A stretch of DNA of 64,000 bases, taken from assembly GCA_036260935.1 (NCBI GenBank), contig DATALQ010000013.1, positions 1 through 64,000 on the forward strand, in the 5' to 3' direction. Below, one piece after another: positions 16,567 to 25,728 of the stretch; position 1 is the first letter of the stretch, and each line of letters starts with the position of its first letter. Below the pieces are notes generated by a model. That model was not told the DNA's origin and searched no databases. It saw only the letters and a list, made by a program, of their open reading frames with translations. Source of the DNA: JAEYOM01 sp036260935 (GTDB lineage: Bacteria; Bacillota; Clostridia; Acetivibrionales; DTU013). The position numbers and the translations under genes were made by a program.

Positions 16567-17795
16567 CAGTTAAAGTTTCTGTTTGCTAGCCATTCGGCTA
16601 AGTCCAGCGTCATACGCCTGCAGCTGTCGGCAGAGATGCAACCGGCCGTCAGCACTGCCCCCACGTCCGAAATGAGTCCTGCTGATTCTGCCCCCGAGAT
16701 ATGTCCCGCGCCCACGTTCGAAACAAACCCTGCTGATTCTGCCTCCGAGATATATCCTGCGCCCAAGTCCGAAATAGAGCCAGTGGCGGACCCACCCGAT
16801 ACACAGACAGCTTCGCCAGCCTCCGAAACTGCGCCCGCACCCTCCTTCGGGATAGTCCCCGCGGCATCTGTGAGGCGCCTTGCCAGTTGTCCGGAATCAT
16901 ACGGACAGCCTTCGAATATCCCCGGCAGCGCCTCTATATATGCCTCTTCCATTGCATCCGAAAAAACCTTTGCCTCGCTTATAATACCATTCTCTATCTT
17001 GAGGCCTATTTGCACGCCGCCCCAAATAAACCTGTTTTCAAGCTCGACGTCGAACCCGGTTGTCTCGCCGTACCGCCATTCCCACGAAGAATACCTGGAA
17101 TACAGCTCCTCTATAGCCTCCCTGTTTTCCAGCCTGTCGCTTATGGAATATTCTACAGGCACAGTACAGCCGTAAATGCTGCGGAAGGACGAAATGAGCG
17201 CCTGCGCCGTTGTCTCGACTGTGAGTCCGGGCATTAATTCCGTCAGGTTCACTACTCTGGACTGCACTGACTTTATTCCCTTGGATTTCATTTTGTCCTC
17301 GGAGACCTGCAGATACCTTGCGAGCTTTTCGAAATCGGCGGATACCAGTATTGTACCGTGATGATATGCCCTGTCGCCCCTGATGTAGAACGCATTCCCG
17401 GAAAACTTGCGGCCGTCGGCGGTCAGATCGTTCCTGCCGCTCTTTTCAGCCTCGATCCCAAGGGCTTTAACGGCATTGAGGATCGTTTCAAGCTGTTTTT
17501 CCTGATTATATTCTTTTTTGTCCGCTATAAAGGTAAAATTGAGATTTCCAAGATCATGAAAGACCGCTCCTCCTCCGGAAAGCCTTCTGGCAAGCTTTCC
17601 GCCTTCGCTTTCCAGCAGTTCGGTCCTGCACTCGCGCCATGGATTCTGGTTACGGCCTATTACGACGGTATTTTGATTCTGCCAGAGGTATAAAATGCAT
17701 TGCCCCGGCTCAACCCGCGTCAGCAGGAATTCCTCTACCGCCAGGTTCCACCAGGGATCCTTCGTACTAGTATGTATGATTCGCGCACCGTTCAT
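16539..17795 (-). CDS. lplA: Lipoate--protein ligase A, with a repeat-expanded C-terminal segment
   Basis: Attaches scavenged lipoate to carrier proteins, here most likely GcvH. The ligase domain carries LARRLSGGGAVFHDLGNLNF near residue 90, NDLTADGRKFSGNAFY and AYHHGTIL, and continues to about residue 280. The frame then carries a low-complexity block with units like ISEAESAGFVSNVGAGH (17 residues) before a short conserved-looking end. It has 418 residues; the usual length is about 330. ATG start with GGAGG eight bases upstream. It precedes the gcv riboswitch, so it is probably not under glycine control unless its transcript reads through. Confidence 0.93.
   Translation of the reverse strand: MNGARIIHTSTKDPWWNLAVEEFLLTRVEPGQCILYLWQNQNTVVIGRNQNPWRECRTELLESEGGKLARRLSGGGAVFHDLGNLNFTFIADKKEYNQEKQLETILNAVKALGIEAEKSGRNDLTADGRKFSGNAFYIRGDRAYHHGTILVSADFEKLARYLQVSEDKMKSKGIKSVQSRVVNLTELMPGLTVETTAQALISSFRSIYGCTVPVEYSISDRLENREAIEELYSRYSSWEWRYGETTGFDVELENRFIWGGVQIGLKIENGIISEAKVFSDAMEEAYIEALPGIFEGCPYDSGQLARRLTDAAGTIPKEGAGAVSEAGEAVCVSGGSATGSISDLGAGYISEAESAGFVSNVGAGHISGAESAGLISDVGAVLTAGCISADSCRRMTLDLAEWLANRNFNCGKTAGKVI
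16660..16790 (-). repeat. About 51-bp repeat units inside lplA
   Basis: Two full and one partial unit, each about 17 codons, encoding variants of VGAGHISGAESAGLISD. They keep frame. Adjacent sequence (GAGAVSEAGEAVCVSGGSATGS) has the same composition and may be older copies. Confidence 0.8.
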
Positions 17796-17968
17796 ATGAA
17801 GAAGCCTCCGAATTTATTTTATTATACTGTTCCCTTTCTTATATTTCAATCTTTAAGATTTGACCGAAATTAGGCCCCGTGAACCTTTTTATGCGTCACA
17901 TGTAACATAAATCTTTGTCTAAAAATATTATGTAAAAGAACCATTTATTTTTAAAGGAGTGTTAATTT

Positions 17969-18202
17969 GTGAAGTATCAGGAATCAAATTTCGGCTCGAG
18001 AGCAGAATTTGGAGAGTACATCAAAAAAGCCATACCCGATTTGTTCGCTGGCAGACTTGCAGTTGAAGGTAAAACAGTTGCAATTCCCTCGGATCTTGAT
18101 CTGGATTACAAGATCAAGTACGACGAAGATGACGCAGGCGGCTCGTTCACTCTCAAAGTAGCCTGGGAAAACCCCAACGTCGAAATCAATCTTGATGAAT
18201 AG
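17969..18202 (+). CDS. Amphi-Trp domain protein
   Basis: Small protein of 77 residues matching the amphi-Trp domain pattern: an N-terminal helix with a Ser-Arg-x-Glu-like element (SRAEFGEYIKK), a short beta region with DLDLDYKIKYDED, and a terminal strand ending LKVAWENP. GTG start with AAAGGAG nine bases upstream. The function of the domain is not established. It stands first in the spore-coat cluster and ends before a short GC-rich hairpin (18214-18237). Confidence 0.75.
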   Translation: MKYQESNFGSRAEFGEYIKKAIPDLFAGRLAVEGKTVAIPSDLDLDYKIKYDEDDAGGSFTLKVAWENPNVEINLDE

Positions 18203-18213
18203 GGGAACGGGAT

Positions 18214-18237
18214 ATTCAGGGGGAGCATTCCCCCTGA
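18214..18237 (+). other. GC-rich hairpin between amphi-Trp gene and first CotS gene
   Basis: CAGGGGGAGCATTCCCCCTG forms a strong stem without a following T run. It may stabilise the mRNA or moderate read-through. Confidence 0.5.
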
Positions 18238-18298
18238 TACCGTATCATGCAGTAATATGGACAGCATCGAATCATTGCGGGAGAAAGAGGTGACCGGA

Positions 18299-19330
18299 AT
18301 GCTGCCTGCAGTAAACGAACCACTCGAACAGGTACTAAAAAATTATCCATACAAAATATCTGAAATCAGGGGTGAATCCTACAAAGGCAAAAAAGGGGTA
18401 TGGTGGATCACTACAAATGAAGGGACAAAGATACTAAAAAAGGTTTCAAATTCAGAACAGACCCTTCGGTTCATATTGGATGCGGTCAGGCATTTGACTG
18501 CAAACGGTATCAACCTTCCGGGGGTCAGCCTGACAAAGGACGGAAAGGAATACGTCTGCCTCGACGATGTCTGCTATGTCCTGTCGGAGGCGATAGAAGG
18601 CAGGAATCCCAATTACGGCGCTGCTGAAGAGCTGGCACTGGTCGCCCGGTCTCTTGGAAAATTTCACAAGGCATCCAAAGGCTTTCGCCCGTCACCGGAC
18701 ACAAAGCCCAAATACCATCTCGGTTTGTGGATCGAGGACTATACCGAACAATTGACCGATATCAAAGCATATTATGAAAGCGAGTGTTTGAAAAAAACTC
18801 GCGACGCGATCGGGAATGCCGTGGTCAGCAATTTCCCTCTTTTTTACGAACGCGCGCAGAAAGCAATCGAAGGCCTGAAAGGACAGGAATATGATGACTG
18901 GACAAAGGAAGCCGAAAAGGCGGGCTGCCTGTGCCACCAGGATTATGCCGCAGGAAACCTTATCCTGACCCCGAAGAGCAGGCTGTTCGTGCTCGATACG
19001 GATTCAATAACCGTGGATATAGCTGCAAGAGACATACGAAAGCTTTTAAACAAGGTAATGAAAAAAGCGGGCAAATGGGATGCGGATACTACCAGGCGCA
19101 TTCTGAAGCAATACCAGGCGGAAAACCCTCTGACAGCATCACAGTGGGAGGTTGTAAGGCTGGATCTCCTTTTCCCCCACCTCTTTCTCGGCGCCGTAAA
19201 TAAGTTTATCTACAAGCGGGATGCGGAGTGGTCGAATGAAAAATATCTTGAGAGGATCATTGAGATGACAGGTTTTGAAAAAAGCGCACTGCCGGTAATG
19301 GAAGACTTCAAGTCCGTTATACCCGTATGA
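18299..19330 (+). CDS. CotS-family spore coat protein (kinase-like fold)
   Basis: Member of the CotS/YutH family with a phosphotransferase (APH-like) fold. Marks are ESYKGKKGVWWITTNEG, YVLSEAIEGRNPNYG, LGKFHKASKGF, LCHQDYAAGNLIL (catalytic-loop-like HQD) and LFVLDTDSITVDIAARDIRK. The start at ATG 18299 (MLPAVNEPLEQVL) has AGAGGTG seven bases upstream; an ATG at 18257 has no ribosome site. It has 343 residues. The family is associated with spore coat assembly. The next gene is a paralogue, and the pair probably arose by duplication. Confidence 0.88.
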   Translation: MLPAVNEPLEQVLKNYPYKISEIRGESYKGKKGVWWITTNEGTKILKKVSNSEQTLRFILDAVRHLTANGINLPGVSLTKDGKEYVCLDDVCYVLSEAIEGRNPNYGAAEELALVARSLGKFHKASKGFRPSPDTKPKYHLGLWIEDYTEQLTDIKAYYESECLKKTRDAIGNAVVSNFPLFYERAQKAIEGLKGQEYDDWTKEAEKAGCLCHQDYAAGNLILTPKSRLFVLDTDSITVDIAARDIRKLLNKVMKKAGKWDADTTRRILKQYQAENPLTASQWEVVRLDLLFPHLFLGAVNKFIYKRDAEWSNEKYLERIIEMTGFEKSALPVMEDFKSVIPV

Positions 19331-19358
19331 TGGTTCCCGGCTGAAAGGATTGATTTTT

Positions 19359-20390
19359 TTGGAGAACGAAAAGGACGCGGCATTGAGTACAAAGGCTGCA
19401 GAAAGCCTGGCTCTGAACGTTTTAAAGGCGTATGGAATTTCACCGGAAAGCCTGACAATGGTGCAGGGCGGGAGTATAAAAACAGTCTGGAAGCTTTCTT
19501 CAAATGGCAGGCGGCTCTGTTTGAAGAGGCTAAAACAAACAATGGATAAAGCCGCATTTTCTGTTAACGCTCAGATTTATGTACAGGAGGCAGGCGGAAA
19601 GGTCCCCGGGGTTATCCTGAATAAATCGGGACAGCCCATTACCGAATACAAAGAACAGCTTTTCGTAGTCTATGATTGGGTAAACGGAAACGATCTGAAC
19701 TTCGGGATCCAATCAGATTTAAAACAGGCGATACAGGGGCTTGCAGCGTTCCATAAGGCTTCAAAGGGCTACGCTCCGGATGAACAGGCCAGGGTATCCA
19801 CAAAGCTTGGAAAATGGCCCGAACAATATGCTTCAATGAAAAACAAGCTCACCGAGTGGAAGAAAGCCGCCCGTAATAACACTGCAAATCCTGCACACCA
19901 GGCTTATTACGATTATGTCGATTCCGTTATCGGCATAGCGGGCAGAGCCATAGAGAGACTCAATACGTCAAAGTATGCGAAGCTGACGGAACCGGGGTCG
20001 ACATCAATCGTACTGTGTCATCAGGACTTCGGCAGGGGGAACGTTCTCTCCGCGGCAGACGGAACCTACGTGCTGGATCTGGACGGAGTAACACTCGATC
20101 TGCCGGCAAGGGATCTGAGGAAAATAATAGGAAAGCTGGCCGGCAATGCGGGAAACTGGTCGGCTGAAACCATCAGGGGTATCCTTGGCTGGTATACCGA
20201 AATAAACCCGCTGTCCGAAGATGAAAAACAAGTTCTTTATATAGATCTAATGTTTCCACATCGTTTTTACGGCCTGGTCAAAAACCTTTATCAAAATGTG
20301 AAAGCACTGAAAGCCTCGGAAATAGAACGGACCGCCAAGCTCGAGGAGGCTGGTGAGGAGCTTTTAAAAACTATGCTCGAAAAGGAGTGA
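19359..20390 (+). CDS. CotS-family spore coat protein, paralogue of the preceding gene
   Basis: Same fold and motif order as the preceding gene: GGSIKTVWKLSSNGRRLCLKR, FVVYDWVNGNDLNFG, LAAFHKASKGY, LCHQDFGRGNVL and YVLDLDGVTLDLPARDLRK. I take the TTG at 19359 (MENEKDAAL) since AAAGG lies ten bases upstream. It has 343 residues. Its stop overlaps the region of the glycosyltransferase start. Both paralogues keep the HQD and D-x-D elements, so phosphotransfer activity is possible but unproven. Confidence 0.88.
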   Translation: MENEKDAALSTKAAESLALNVLKAYGISPESLTMVQGGSIKTVWKLSSNGRRLCLKRLKQTMDKAAFSVNAQIYVQEAGGKVPGVILNKSGQPITEYKEQLFVVYDWVNGNDLNFGIQSDLKQAIQGLAAFHKASKGYAPDEQARVSTKLGKWPEQYASMKNKLTEWKKAARNNTANPAHQAYYDYVDSVIGIAGRAIERLNTSKYAKLTEPGSTSIVLCHQDFGRGNVLSAADGTYVLDLDGVTLDLPARDLRKIIGKLAGNAGNWSAETIRGILGWYTEINPLSEDEKQVLYIDLMFPHRFYGLVKNLYQNVKALKASEIERTAKLEEAGEELLKTMLEKE

Positions 20391-20395
20391 ACATC

Positions 20396-21526
20396 TTGAA
20401 GATCGCCTTCATATGTACGGAAAAACTTCCGGTACCGCCCGTCGCAGGCGGGGCCATTCAGCTATATATCAGCGGGATATTACCCTGGCTCTCCGGCAGA
20501 CATGATATAACTGTATACGGCGTCCAGCATCCGGGTCTGCCCAATGTCGAGACAATGGATAATGTAAAATATATAAGGGTACCCGGCAAAACCGATACTC
20601 TTTATGTAAGCAGTCTGAAAGCAGCATTGGAGCCCGGTTTTGACCTGGTCCACGTATTCAACCGTCCGCGTTTTATGCTGGCGCTTTCGGATAAGTTCCC
20701 TGAAACAAAGTTCAGTTTAAGCCTTCATAACGAAATGTTCCATCCGGAAAAAATACCTGACGCGGATGCACTCCGCTGCGTCAAAAAGGCGGAATTTATA
20801 AATACGGTAAGCAGGTTTATAGCCGACACAGTCGTTAAAAGAGTACCGGAAGCGGAACAAAAGCTCCGCGTAGTTTATTCCGGCGCCGATCCCTTACAAT
20901 ACCATGTGCCCTGGTCTCCCGAAGGCGAGGCCATAAAGCGCGAAATCAAGCTCAAATATGGACTTGGGGACCGCAAGACCGTTCTTTACGTAGGAAGGCT
21001 GAGTGTCAAAAAGGGTGTCCATGTTCTGCTAAAAGCCATGGAAAAAATAATGAGCAGCAGAAAGGATGTTGCTCTTGTAGTTGTCGGAAGCAAATGGTAC
21101 GGAAATAATGAAAAAGACGATTATGCCAATTCGGTGCTGGCCGCGGCAAAGAATCTTCCGGGGCCCGTAGTTTTAACAGGCTTCGTCCCTCCTTCAGAAA
21201 TTCCGTCCCTTTATAATATTGGAGATATTTTCGTCTGCGCGTCCCAATGGAACGAACCCCTGGCCAGGGTACATTACGAAGCTATGGCCGCCGGCCTGCC
21301 CATCATCACCACAAACAGGGGCGGTAATGCAGAGGTCGTCGAGGGCTATGGAAACGGGATCGTTATAAATGAATACAGCGATCCTTCAGCATTTGCCTCA
21401 ACGATAACACAGCTCCTTGACGATCCGGTTTCTGTGCGGGAAATGGGCATGGCGGGCAGAAAGCTGGCTGAAGAAAGATTCAATTGGGAAAGGGTCGCCG
21501 CAGAGGTTTTGGGGGGTCAGCAATGA
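20396..21526 (+). CDS. Glycosyltransferase family 4, CotSA-like
   Basis: GT-B fold glycosyltransferase of about 376 residues. The N-terminal domain opens MKIAFICTEKLPVPPVAGGAI; the C-terminal donor-binding domain has VLYVGRLSVKKGVHVLLKAM and the E-x7-E region NEPLARVHYEAMAAGLPIITT. TTG start at 20396 with AAAGGAG eight bases upstream; the in-frame GTG at 20387 is less well placed. In Bacillus a similar enzyme (CotSA) is encoded next to cotS, which supports a role in spore surface polysaccharide. Confidence 0.88.
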   Translation: MKIAFICTEKLPVPPVAGGAIQLYISGILPWLSGRHDITVYGVQHPGLPNVETMDNVKYIRVPGKTDTLYVSSLKAALEPGFDLVHVFNRPRFMLALSDKFPETKFSLSLHNEMFHPEKIPDADALRCVKKAEFINTVSRFIADTVVKRVPEAEQKLRVVYSGADPLQYHVPWSPEGEAIKREIKLKYGLGDRKTVLYVGRLSVKKGVHVLLKAMEKIMSSRKDVALVVVGSKWYGNNEKDDYANSVLAAAKNLPGPVVLTGFVPPSEIPSLYNIGDIFVCASQWNEPLARVHYEAMAAGLPIITTNRGGNAEVVEGYGNGIVINEYSDPSAFASTITQLLDDPVSVREMGMAGRKLAEERFNWERVAAEVLGGQQ

Positions 21527-22842
21527 ATGTTTCGATTGTTGGTACGGGTTATGTCGGACTTGTAACGGGTGCGTGCCTGGCTTCGATGGGTATGAACGTA
21601 CTTTGCTGCGATCAGGACGAGGCAAAAATAGCGAATCTCAAAAGAGGTATCCTGCCCGTTTACGAGCCGTGCCTTGAAAATCTGGTAGATCATAGCGTCC
21701 GTAAACAAAAAAGACTTTGTTTCACTTCGGATATGAGAGCCGCCATAGAATATTCCGAAGTTATTTTTATCGCGGTAAACACGCCTACCTTGCAGGACAA
21801 CACCTGCGATACGAGCCACGTTTTCGACGTCGCCCGTGTAATCGCGCATAATATGGAATCCTACAGGCTTATCGTCAACAAAAGTACGGTTCCGGTAGGA
21901 ACAGGAAAGAAAATACGCGCAATGATCTCGGATATCCTCCATAAGAGGGGAGTTTCCACAGGCTTCGATATCGCCTCGAATCCCGAATTCCTGAAGGAAG
22001 GCTCCGCAATCGAAGATTTTATCAATCCCGACAGGATAGTAATAGGCGCCGATAACCGCAAAGCTGTCGATATCCTGAAGGAAGTTTACAGTGAACAGGT
22101 ATCCGGAAATATACCGGTAATGGTTACCGGTATAGAGGAGGCAGAAATGATAAAGTATGCCTCCAACGCATTTCTTGCAGCAAAAGTAAGCTTTATAAAC
22201 GAGATCGCAAATTTATGCGAGGCCTGTAATATAGATGTTGCCTCTGTTTCTCAGGGAGTAGGCCTCGACAGAAGGATCGGCAGGCCGTACCTTAATGCAG
22301 GACCGGGCTTCGGCGGCAGCTGCTTCCCCAAGGATATAAGGGCATTGATCGGAACGAGCAGAGAGTATGGGTATGAACCATACCTGCTGGAAAGCGTCGT
22401 TAGAGTTAATGAGCTGCAGAAGGAAAGAATGGTAAAAAAGGCTGAAAAGATACTCGGAGGCCTCGAAGGCAAAAGAATAACTTTACTTGGACTTTCCTTC
22501 AAGCCGGGTACCGACGATATCCGGGAATCCCCGGCTCTATCGGTCCTTGAGCAGTTACTGGCAGGTAACGCGCGTATTTCCGCCTATGATCCCGAGGCAA
22601 TGAAAACCCTGAAAAAAGAGCGGCCCGACATAAAAATAAGGTACTGCAGGGATCCCTATTCCGCCTGCAAAAACAGCGAATGCATAATGCTGCTTACAGA
22701 ATGGAAGGAGTTCACAAACCTGGATTTCAACCGGCTGAAGACTTCGGTAAGCAAACCTGTGTTCCTGGACCTCCGAAACGTGTATGATCCGGATTATGTA
22801 AAAAGCTGCGGATTCTATTACGAAGGAGTTGGCAGGAAATGA
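21523..22842 (+). CDS. UDP-glucose 6-dehydrogenase
   Basis: Oxidises UDP-glucose to UDP-glucuronate with two NAD. The NAD-binding motif is VGTGYVGLVTGACLA at residues 6-20 and the catalytic cysteine is Cys267 in GFGGSCFPKD. NPEFLKEGSAIEDF and LGLSFKPGTDDIRESP are further family marks. It has 439 residues. The start ATG overlaps the glycosyltransferase stop (ATGA) with GGGGGG upstream. The longer in-frame start at 21484 lies within the preceding gene and is rejected. Confidence 0.95.
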   Translation: MNVSIVGTGYVGLVTGACLASMGMNVLCCDQDEAKIANLKRGILPVYEPCLENLVDHSVRKQKRLCFTSDMRAAIEYSEVIFIAVNTPTLQDNTCDTSHVFDVARVIAHNMESYRLIVNKSTVPVGTGKKIRAMISDILHKRGVSTGFDIASNPEFLKEGSAIEDFINPDRIVIGADNRKAVDILKEVYSEQVSGNIPVMVTGIEEAEMIKYASNAFLAAKVSFINEIANLCEACNIDVASVSQGVGLDRRIGRPYLNAGPGFGGSCFPKDIRALIGTSREYGYEPYLLESVVRVNELQKERMVKKAEKILGGLEGKRITLLGLSFKPGTDDIRESPALSVLEQLLAGNARISAYDPEAMKTLKKERPDIKIRYCRDPYSACKNSECIMLLTEWKEFTNLDFNRLKTSVSKPVFLDLRNVYDPDYVKSCGFYYEGVGRK

Positions 22843-23807
22843 GCGACAAATTGAACGACCTTTCCATCCTTGTGACCGGCGGCGCGGGTTTTATCGGCTC
22901 GCATCTTTGCGAGAGGCTGCTGTGCCTCGGAAACAGGGTCGTATGTCTGGATAACTTCAACGACGCCTACGACCATAATATAAAGATAAACAATATTCAG
23001 GCTGCCCTGTCCGATCCCGGGTTCAGGCTTATTGAAGGCGATATATTGGATTCGGCACTGGTCGGGGACATAATGGAGCGTTTCGGGATCGATACGGTCG
23101 TACACCTGGCAGCGCTTGCCGGAGTCCGCGCCTCCATAGCTGCCCCGCTGGACTACGTGGACACTGATATAAAGGGCACTGTAACGCTGCTCGAAGCTTC
23201 CCGTAAACATGGTATCAAAAAGTTCATATTCGCATCCTCCTCTTCAGTTTACGGGACCTCAGCAACGCCCTTCAGCGAAGCCGATACCGCTTTGTCCCAG
23301 GTGTCGCCTTATGCGGCTGCCAAATACTCGGGTGAGCTTTACTGCAGGACATTTCACGAGCTGTACGGCATACCGACGGTCTGTCTTCGATTCTTTACGG
23401 TCTATGGCCCGAGGCAGCGTCCCGATATGGCCATAAGCAAATTTACGAGGGCGATAGCGGAAGACCGTGAAATCAATATATATGGAAACGGGAGCAGCTC
23501 AAGGGACTATACTTATGTCGATGACATCATAGACGGGATAATCGCGTCCATCCGCCTGAAATGCGGCTTTGAAGTTATCAATCTCGGAAATTCAAGCACC
23601 GCAGGCATATTGGACCTCGTCAAAATTATAGAAAGCAGACTAGGTAAAACTGCAAAAACCCGCTTTATCCCCGATCAGTTAGGCGACGTGCCTGCTACCT
23701 TTGCCGATATCGGCAAGGCTTCCGCCCTGTTGGGGTTCAAGCCAAAAGTCGGCCTTGCGGAGGGGATAGGGCGTTTCGCCGATTGGTTAGGACAAAAGGA
23801 AAATTGA
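22839..23807 (+). CDS. NAD-dependent epimerase, probably UDP-glucuronate 4-epimerase
   Basis: Extended short-chain dehydrogenase of 322 residues. The Rossmann motif is VTGGAGFIGSHLCERL, and the active site is SSSSVYG plus YAAAK (Tyr and Lys of YxxxK). RQRPDMAISKFTRAI and GSSSRDYTYVDDIIDGI resemble UDP-glucuronate 4-epimerases. It overlaps the dehydrogenase gene by four bases, so the pair could make UDP-galacturonate from UDP-glucose. Substrate is inferred from context; UDP-glucose 4-epimerase is the alternative. Confidence 0.85.
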   Translation: MSDKLNDLSILVTGGAGFIGSHLCERLLCLGNRVVCLDNFNDAYDHNIKINNIQAALSDPGFRLIEGDILDSALVGDIMERFGIDTVVHLAALAGVRASIAAPLDYVDTDIKGTVTLLEASRKHGIKKFIFASSSSVYGTSATPFSEADTALSQVSPYAAAKYSGELYCRTFHELYGIPTVCLRFFTVYGPRQRPDMAISKFTRAIAEDREINIYGNGSSSRDYTYVDDIIDGIIASIRLKCGFEVINLGNSSTAGILDLVKIIESRLGKTAKTRFIPDQLGDVPATFADIGKASALLGFKPKVGLAEGIGRFADWLGQKEN

Positions 23808-23815
23808 TAATTGTA

Positions 23816-23944
23816 GGACCGGTTTGACAATGCAAGAAACCTTTCGGCCTGATCATGATCGAAGCCATGGCCTGCGGCACGCCCGTTGCTGCCCTCTCCA
23901 ACGGCGCGGTGCCGGGGGTCCTTAAACGTTTTCAGAACAAATAA
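23816..23944 (+). pseudogene. C-terminal fragment of a family 4 glycosyltransferase
   Basis: Downstream of the epimerase, one plus-strand frame reads KPFGLIMIEAMACGTPVAAL and SNGAVPGVL, ending at a stop at 23942. This is the classic donor-site E-x7-E region of GT4 enzymes. A stop codon at 23826 and the lack of any start show it is a remnant. It is not a copy of the intact GT4 upstream, whose equivalent segment differs (PLARVHYEAMAAGLPII). It implies that a further glycosyltransferase was lost from this cluster. Confidence 0.85.
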
Positions 23945-24031
23945 AGAGTACAAACAGCCCAAACCTTTATGGGCTGCTCATACTCCTATTCCCGACCGGA
24001 CGGTCCTAAGTACTGCCTTTATGAGGCAGAT

Positions 24032-24214
24032 TTATCTGTGTTTCTTCGAGAGTGCTTTGTTTATGGCATATTCAAACTGTTCCCAACCAGTGTCTTGAAT
24101 TTTTTTAATGATGCTTTTCTCTTCATGCTGATATTTTGGGGTATATCCCTTCCCTACCCTTTCAACACATCTGGCCGCCATGCTTTTATCCCATCTGACA
24201 ATATTCATGTCCAT
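24032..24214 (-). CDS. Small hypothetical protein
   Basis: About 60 residues from the ATG at 24214 (MDMNIVRWDKSMAARC), with AGGATG upstream. Charged and lysine-rich, with a helical C-terminal half (GWEQFEYAINKALSKKH); no signal peptide or membrane segment. I do not recognise a family. It lies alone between the spore cluster and cysS. Confidence 0.5.
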   Translation of the reverse strand: MDMNIVRWDKSMAARCVERVGKGYTPKYQHEEKSIIKKIQDTGWEQFEYAINKALSKKHR

Positions 24215-24294
24215 AATTACACATCCTAACATGATAAATTTAATTTACATAATTAGTATATTAATGTGAACATGAAAAGTTGCATTTCCGATTA

Positions 24295-25692
24295 TCATTT
24301 CTGTACTACTTTTACTCCCTGCGGCGTATCCTCGAGCTGGTAGCCCATACTGCCGAGCTTATCCCTTATCTCGTCCGCAAGCTTCCAGTTCTTTTCCTTT
24401 CTCGCCTGTTGTCTCTGGTTAACCAGTGCCTCTATTTCAGGGTCGAGCGCAGGTTCTTCGGGAGCCTGCTTTCCGGCTGCCTTTGCAAAATCAAGTCCGA
24501 AGACCTCATCCATTTTAAGAAGCAGATCATACAGCGCGCGTGATTTCGTACCGTATCTCGCTATATTCCAGGCTACACCCATGGCTCTTGGTATATTCAG
24601 GTCGTCGTTAATAGCGTCTTCAAAATCCTTCCTGAACGATGCTGTCAGGCCTTCATCCACCTTTACGCTGACATCGGCATTCTTATGCGCAAGAACACCT
24701 TCCAGCAGCCTGTCAAGAGCCACCTGCGCCGCTTTTAATCCATCCCATGTGAAGTTCAGCTTGCTCCTGTAATTCGCGTTGAGGCACATATATCTGTAAG
24801 CCAGGGGGCTATATCCGTTTTTCTTCAGGTCGGAAACGGTGTAGGTATTACCAAGACTTTTCGACATCTTGCCGTTATCGACGAGCAGGAACTCTCCGTG
24901 CAGCCAGTAATGAACAGCCGGTTTGCCGAGCAAAGCCTCGCTCTGGGCTATCTCATTCTCGTGATGCACTGGTATGTGATCGACGCCGCCGGTATGGATG
25001 TCGAATACATCCCCGAGATATTTCCTGCTCATAGCCGAGCATTCTATGTGCCACCCCGGATAACCCATGCCCCATGGACTTGACCACTGCATTATATGTT
25101 CCCTGGGCGCCTTTTTCCAGAGTGCGAAATCCGCAGGATGTCTTTTTTCCTCGTTGACGTCGACGCGCGCTCCTGCGATTTGCCCCTCCAGATCCAGACC
25201 CGACAGTTTGCCATAGCCTTTGAATTTCATAACGTCAAAATATATCCCGTCGCTCGTTTCATAACCATAGCCCTTTTCCACGAGGCCTTGAACAAACTCG
25301 ATCATTTCATTGATATGATCGGTCGCTTTTGCTATATATTCAGGCTTGCCTATGTTCAGCTCGGCAATATCGTTCATGAATACGCCCGTGTAGTACTCGG
25401 CGATCTCCCATGGCGATTTGTTTGCCTGCTTGGCGGTCTTCATCATTTTGTCCTCGCCCTCGTCGGCGTCCGAAACCAGGTGACCCACATCCGTAATATT
25501 CATTACATGCTTTAGTGTAAGGCCGTTGTACTTCAATACACGTCTGAGTATGTCCATGAACACATATGTCCTTAAGTTGCCTATATGTGCATACTGATAG
25601 ACCGTCGGCCCGCATGAATAGATCTTTGCCGCACCTTCCTCCATCGGCTTGAATTCCTCTTTTTGCCTTGTAAGGGTATTATAAAGCTTCAT
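24295..25692 (-). CDS. cysS: Cysteinyl-tRNA synthetase
   Basis: Class I aminoacyl-tRNA synthetase, 465 residues, full length. The HIGH motif appears as YAHIGNLRTYV near residue 34, and KMSKS as NGKMSKSLGN near 275. Zinc ligands are expected from Cys28 (YSCGPTVY) and the CSAMSRKYLG and HHENEIAQSEA stretches. The ATG start follows GGAGG. cysE lies 36 bases upstream under the same T-box. Confidence 0.96.
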   Translation of the reverse strand: MKLYNTLTRQKEEFKPMEEGAAKIYSCGPTVYQYAHIGNLRTYVFMDILRRVLKYNGLTLKHVMNITDVGHLVSDADEGEDKMMKTAKQANKSPWEIAEYYTGVFMNDIAELNIGKPEYIAKATDHINEMIEFVQGLVEKGYGYETSDGIYFDVMKFKGYGKLSGLDLEGQIAGARVDVNEEKRHPADFALWKKAPREHIMQWSSPWGMGYPGWHIECSAMSRKYLGDVFDIHTGGVDHIPVHHENEIAQSEALLGKPAVHYWLHGEFLLVDNGKMSKSLGNTYTVSDLKKNGYSPLAYRYMCLNANYRSKLNFTWDGLKAAQVALDRLLEGVLAHKNADVSVKVDEGLTASFRKDFEDAINDDLNIPRAMGVAWNIARYGTKSRALYDLLLKMDEVFGLDFAKAAGKQAPEEPALDPEIEALVNQRQQARKEKNWKLADEIRDKLGSMGYQLEDTPQGVKVVQK

Positions 25693-25728
25693 CTCGATAA
25701 CCTCCGCTGTATTTTATCTAAACCTTAT

